DNA from: CAYJAD01 sp964372165
GTDB lineage: Bacteria; Desulfobacterota; Desulfovibrionia; Desulfovibrionales; Desulfovibrionaceae
Reading direction: 5' to 3'
Length of the DNA: 24,556 nt
NCBI GenBank assembly: GCA_964372165.1
Contig: CAYJPT010000016.1
Location: 1 to 24,556, forward strand
Made by a program: the position numbers and the translations under genes. Shown piece after piece: positions 22,734 through 24,556 of the stretch. The number at the start of each line of letters is the position of its first letter. The stretch's first letter is position 1. The notes beneath the pieces were generated by a model. That model saw only the letters and a list, made by a program, of their open reading frames with translations, made no database searches and had not been told where the DNA came from.

Positions 22734-24347
22734 TTATGGCCGACTTAATTTATTAAATAAAAGTTCATATGAAACAGGCGCAAATTCAAAATCTTGTAAC
22801 AAAGATTTTTTGTATAAAGCTTTGTCCACTGTATAGCTTAAGGGAATATATACCACTTCATCGTGCAAAATACGCCAGATATTGTTAAAACTAGTTTTTA
22901 ATGTTGCTTCGTCTGTGGCAAAAAGTGCATTTTGTATGGCTGCATCAAGCATGGCTTTGTCTTTTAGACCAAGTTGAGCTTGATACTCAGCATGCCCTGG
23001 TACACCCATAATGCCAAGGTATGAAAAAGGTGCATATGGTGCACCGCTTGAGTTACAAAAAATTAAATTAAAACTACCATCCACTTGTGATTGCATAAAG
23101 CTTACCGGCTCTTCACCAACTAAACGTACATCAATGCCAATCTGTGCTAGGTTGCTTTGTGCTGCTTCAGCAATGGCACGCATGATGCTTTCATTGGCAA
23201 TAAATTTGAGGTTTACCTGTAATGTTTGCCCATTTTTACTGCGAAACTTATTACCTTCAGCTAATTTCCAACCAGCTGCATCAAGTATACTTGCAGCTTG
23301 TGTTGGGTCAAATGGATATGGGCTTAAGTCTTGGTCACAATAGGGTATGCTGTTATGCATAAGGCTTTCGGCAGGTAACTCTTGGTTTAGCAAGATGCCT
23401 GATAGTATGGCTTTACGGTCAATGGTTTGTACTATTGCTTGGCGCACTGCCAAATCATTGGTTGGGAATATTGCAGTATTCATAGCAATGAGCCGTGTAT
23501 TGCGTGCGGTAGAACTTTTTGAAGTAAAAACTTCTTGCTTAGATAGCATGTCATAAGCCGCAGGGCTTATGTCTGCTGAGCCATGGTCGCCCATAGCTGT
23601 TGCAATAATGTCCACAGCTTCTGATTCAAGAGCAAGAGCGCGCGTTTCCACATCGGGTATTACTTTAACTAAGATGTTACGAAAAATGGGTTTTTCTCCC
23701 CAATAATTTTCATTGCGAGTAAATAAATCAGATTCTCCCTTGCGAGTTTTACTTAAAACCCAAGGACCTGTTCCAACAGGTTTTGCAAATTTCCCGTCAG
23801 CGGTAAGGGCCTTTGGCGAAATAAAACGTAAAGGACGCACAAAGGTTAATTCTTGCAAAGCGGCCCTGTATGGTCTTGCGAGTGTTAGCTCAAAAGTATA
23901 TGTATCAATAGCCTTATATGACTCTATTAGTTGCATAAGTGTAAGCCAGCTATGACGGTCTTTATTGGCAAAAACTGCTTTAAGGTTTGTAACTATGGCA
24001 TGGGCTGTAAATGGCATACCGTCAGAAAAACGTACATCCTTACGCAGATAAAAAGTATAAGTTTTTTGGTCAGCAGAAATATCCCAAGATTCGGCTAAAT
24101 GTGGTAAAATTTTACCACCAGGGCCATATTGTACCAATGGTTCATAAACCCAAGCTTGGGCAAACATCATATTTGCGCCATAATCATGTGGATTTAATGG
24201 ACCAACATTGGTACTCCAAGCGTAAACTAAGGTATTGCTATCTTGACCTTTTGCAGCATTTGCCATGTGAGGTTTGTTAATTAGACAAATGATTAGCATT
24301 AAACAACAGCTTAAAAAAAGCCTTGTAACTTTAGATGTTTTTTTCAT
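22734..24347 (-). CDS. nikA: Nickel-binding periplasmic protein NikA
   Basis: This solute-binding protein of 537 residues is very close in pattern to E. coli NikA: VGPLNPHDYGANMMFAQ, RHSWLTL, VRPLRFI with the pocket Arg, RNENYWGEKP, and GVPGHAEYQAQ with the pocket His (about residue 452 here). It has a signal peptide ending near ANA-AKG. I chose ATG 24347, preceded by AGGAAGG, over an upstream ATG-frame extension of 23 polar residues that would run into the promoter. It captures nickel, probably as a histidine or other metallophore complex, for NikBC-DE. It is the first gene of the nik operon. Confidence 0.93.
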   Translation of the reverse strand: MKKTSKVTRLFLSCCLMLIICLINKPHMANAAKGQDSNTLVYAWSTNVGPLNPHDYGANMMFAQAWVYEPLVQYGPGGKILPHLAESWDISADQKTYTFYLRKDVRFSDGMPFTAHAIVTNLKAVFANKDRHSWLTLMQLIESYKAIDTYTFELTLARPYRAALQELTFVRPLRFISPKALTADGKFAKPVGTGPWVLSKTRKGESDLFTRNENYWGEKPIFRNILVKVIPDVETRALALESEAVDIIATAMGDHGSADISPAAYDMLSKQEVFTSKSSTARNTRLIAMNTAIFPTNDLAVRQAIVQTIDRKAILSGILLNQELPAESLMHNSIPYCDQDLSPYPFDPTQAASILDAAGWKLAEGNKFRSKNGQTLQVNLKFIANESIMRAIAEAAQSNLAQIGIDVRLVGEEPVSFMQSQVDGSFNLIFCNSSGAPYAPFSYLGIMGVPGHAEYQAQLGLKDKAMLDAAIQNALFATDEATLKTSFNNIWRILHDEVVYIPLSYTVDKALYKKSLLQDFEFAPVSYELLFNKLSRP

Positions 24348-24387
24348 AGCCCTTCCTAAAATAAGTTTCATTGTGCATTGTTTGTAT

Positions 24388-24416
24388 AATGTATACTTTT
24401 GTGGCATGCGTGTCAA
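24388..24416 (-). promoter_or_regulatory. Promoter of the nik operon
   Basis: On the minus strand: TTGACA (24411-24416), 17 bases, then TACATT (24388-24393), 41 bases before the nikA start. The -35 is perfect; the -10 matches 4 of 6 and lies in a small dyad (GTATA-3-TATAC, 24384-24396). Confidence 0.55.
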
Positions 24417-24427
24417 TTTTTAAAATT

Positions 24428-24450
24428 CGTGTTACTGAAAGTGTATCACG
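24428..24450. promoter_or_regulatory. Imperfect palindrome upstream of nikA, possible NikR-type operator
   Basis: CGTGTTAC and GTATCACG (7 of 8 complementary) are 7 bases apart, starting 11 bases upstream of the -35. Deltaproteobacterial NikR sites are, as I recall, GTGTTAC-like half-sites with a longer spacer, so the half-site fits but the spacing does not. Confidence 0.3.
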
Positions 24451-24468
24451 GCATTCTAATTTGTGAAG

Positions 24469-24556
24469 TTAAAAGCTAATGTATGCGGTTCGGTAAAGTT
24501 TGTTGCGCGTTGCAGCACCTGCGCATACGCTCCGTCGCAGCAAATTACTCAAAAAA
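24469..24556 (-). other. Start-less open frame or repeat at window edge
   Basis: A minus-strand frame is open from the window end to TAA 24469-24471 (28 codons, Arg/Ala-rich, ending LYRTAYISF). The same DNA is GC-richer and folds (GTATGCG at 24481-24487 with CGCATAC at 24522-24528). It may be the 3' end of a gene beyond the edge or another dispersed repeat. Confidence 0.25.

Noticed and set aside
19422..24347. ABC operon as a dipeptide or oligopeptide importer
   Set aside because: The binding protein matches NikA over its whole length, including the pocket Arg and His segments, and the ATPases carry NikD and NikE traits.
24348..24416. Longer nikA start 23 codons upstream
   Set aside because: It would begin inside the -35 box and add a polar stretch before the signal peptide; ATG 24347 has a good ribosome site.

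Overview
The window looks like chromosomal DNA of a low-GC member of the Desulfovibrionaceae (Desulfovibrio/Bilophila/Lawsonia-like). Coding DNA is roughly 40% GC by eye and intergenic DNA is much more AT-rich. This placement is inferred from gene order and content: an ATP synthase cluster with two b-type subunits (b' and b) but no a or c genes, sitting next to a bactofilin gene and the MreBCD-PBP2-RodA shape cluster; a YedE selenium/sulfur-trafficking operon; and a Nik-type nickel importer of the kind that supplies Ni-hydrogenases. No rRNA, tRNA, CRISPR array, intact transposase, phage gene or defence system was found.

Layout, left to right. (1) 1-116: the 3' end of a plus-strand gene, probably the GTPase EngB, closed by a small dispersed repeat (103-251). 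(2) 441-4151, minus strand, transcribed right to left: yedE-type membrane transporter, TusA-like protein, DUF3343-like protein, NnrD-like kinase/dehydratase and AEC-family transporter, tightly packed with overlaps and good Shine-Dalgarno sites. Three copies of a 9-bp motif lie in the yedE promoter region. (3) 4152-5118: a gene-free stretch holding an islet of inverted repeats and ORF-like fragments, then the atp terminator. (4) 5119-10972, minus: atpF'-atpF-atpH-atpA-atpG-atpD-atpC with a clear sigma70-type promoter at 11025-11053. (5) 11527-11874: bactofilin, with a perfect palindromic terminator. (6) 12237-16593: mreC-mreD-mrdA-rodA in overlapping order, then a 464-bp repeat-rich gap, then mreB (17058-18098). 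(7) 18458-19396: the only complete plus-strand gene, a YhcC-type radical SAM protein. (8) 19422-24347, minus: nikA-nikB-nikC-nikDE, with the two ATPases fused in one protein.

How the genes work together: the shape block encodes the elongasome (MreB filament, MreC/MreD scaffold, RodA glycosyltransferase, PBP2 transpeptidase), with a bactofilin as a further cytoskeletal element. The atp genes encode all of F1 plus the b/b' stalk; the a and c subunits must be encoded elsewhere. The yedE operon probably imports or relays a selenium or sulfur species, and the nik operon imports nickel; both would feed metalloenzymes typical of this family.

The least ordinary material is non-coding. Small structured repeats sit at or next to gene 3' ends (engB, bactofilin, mreB), and two copies of one element even provide the stop codon of the gene they abut. 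The yedE operon, with its standalone TusA, DUF3343 protein, NnrD-like enzyme and linked AEC transporter, is the best candidate for an incompletely described pathway.
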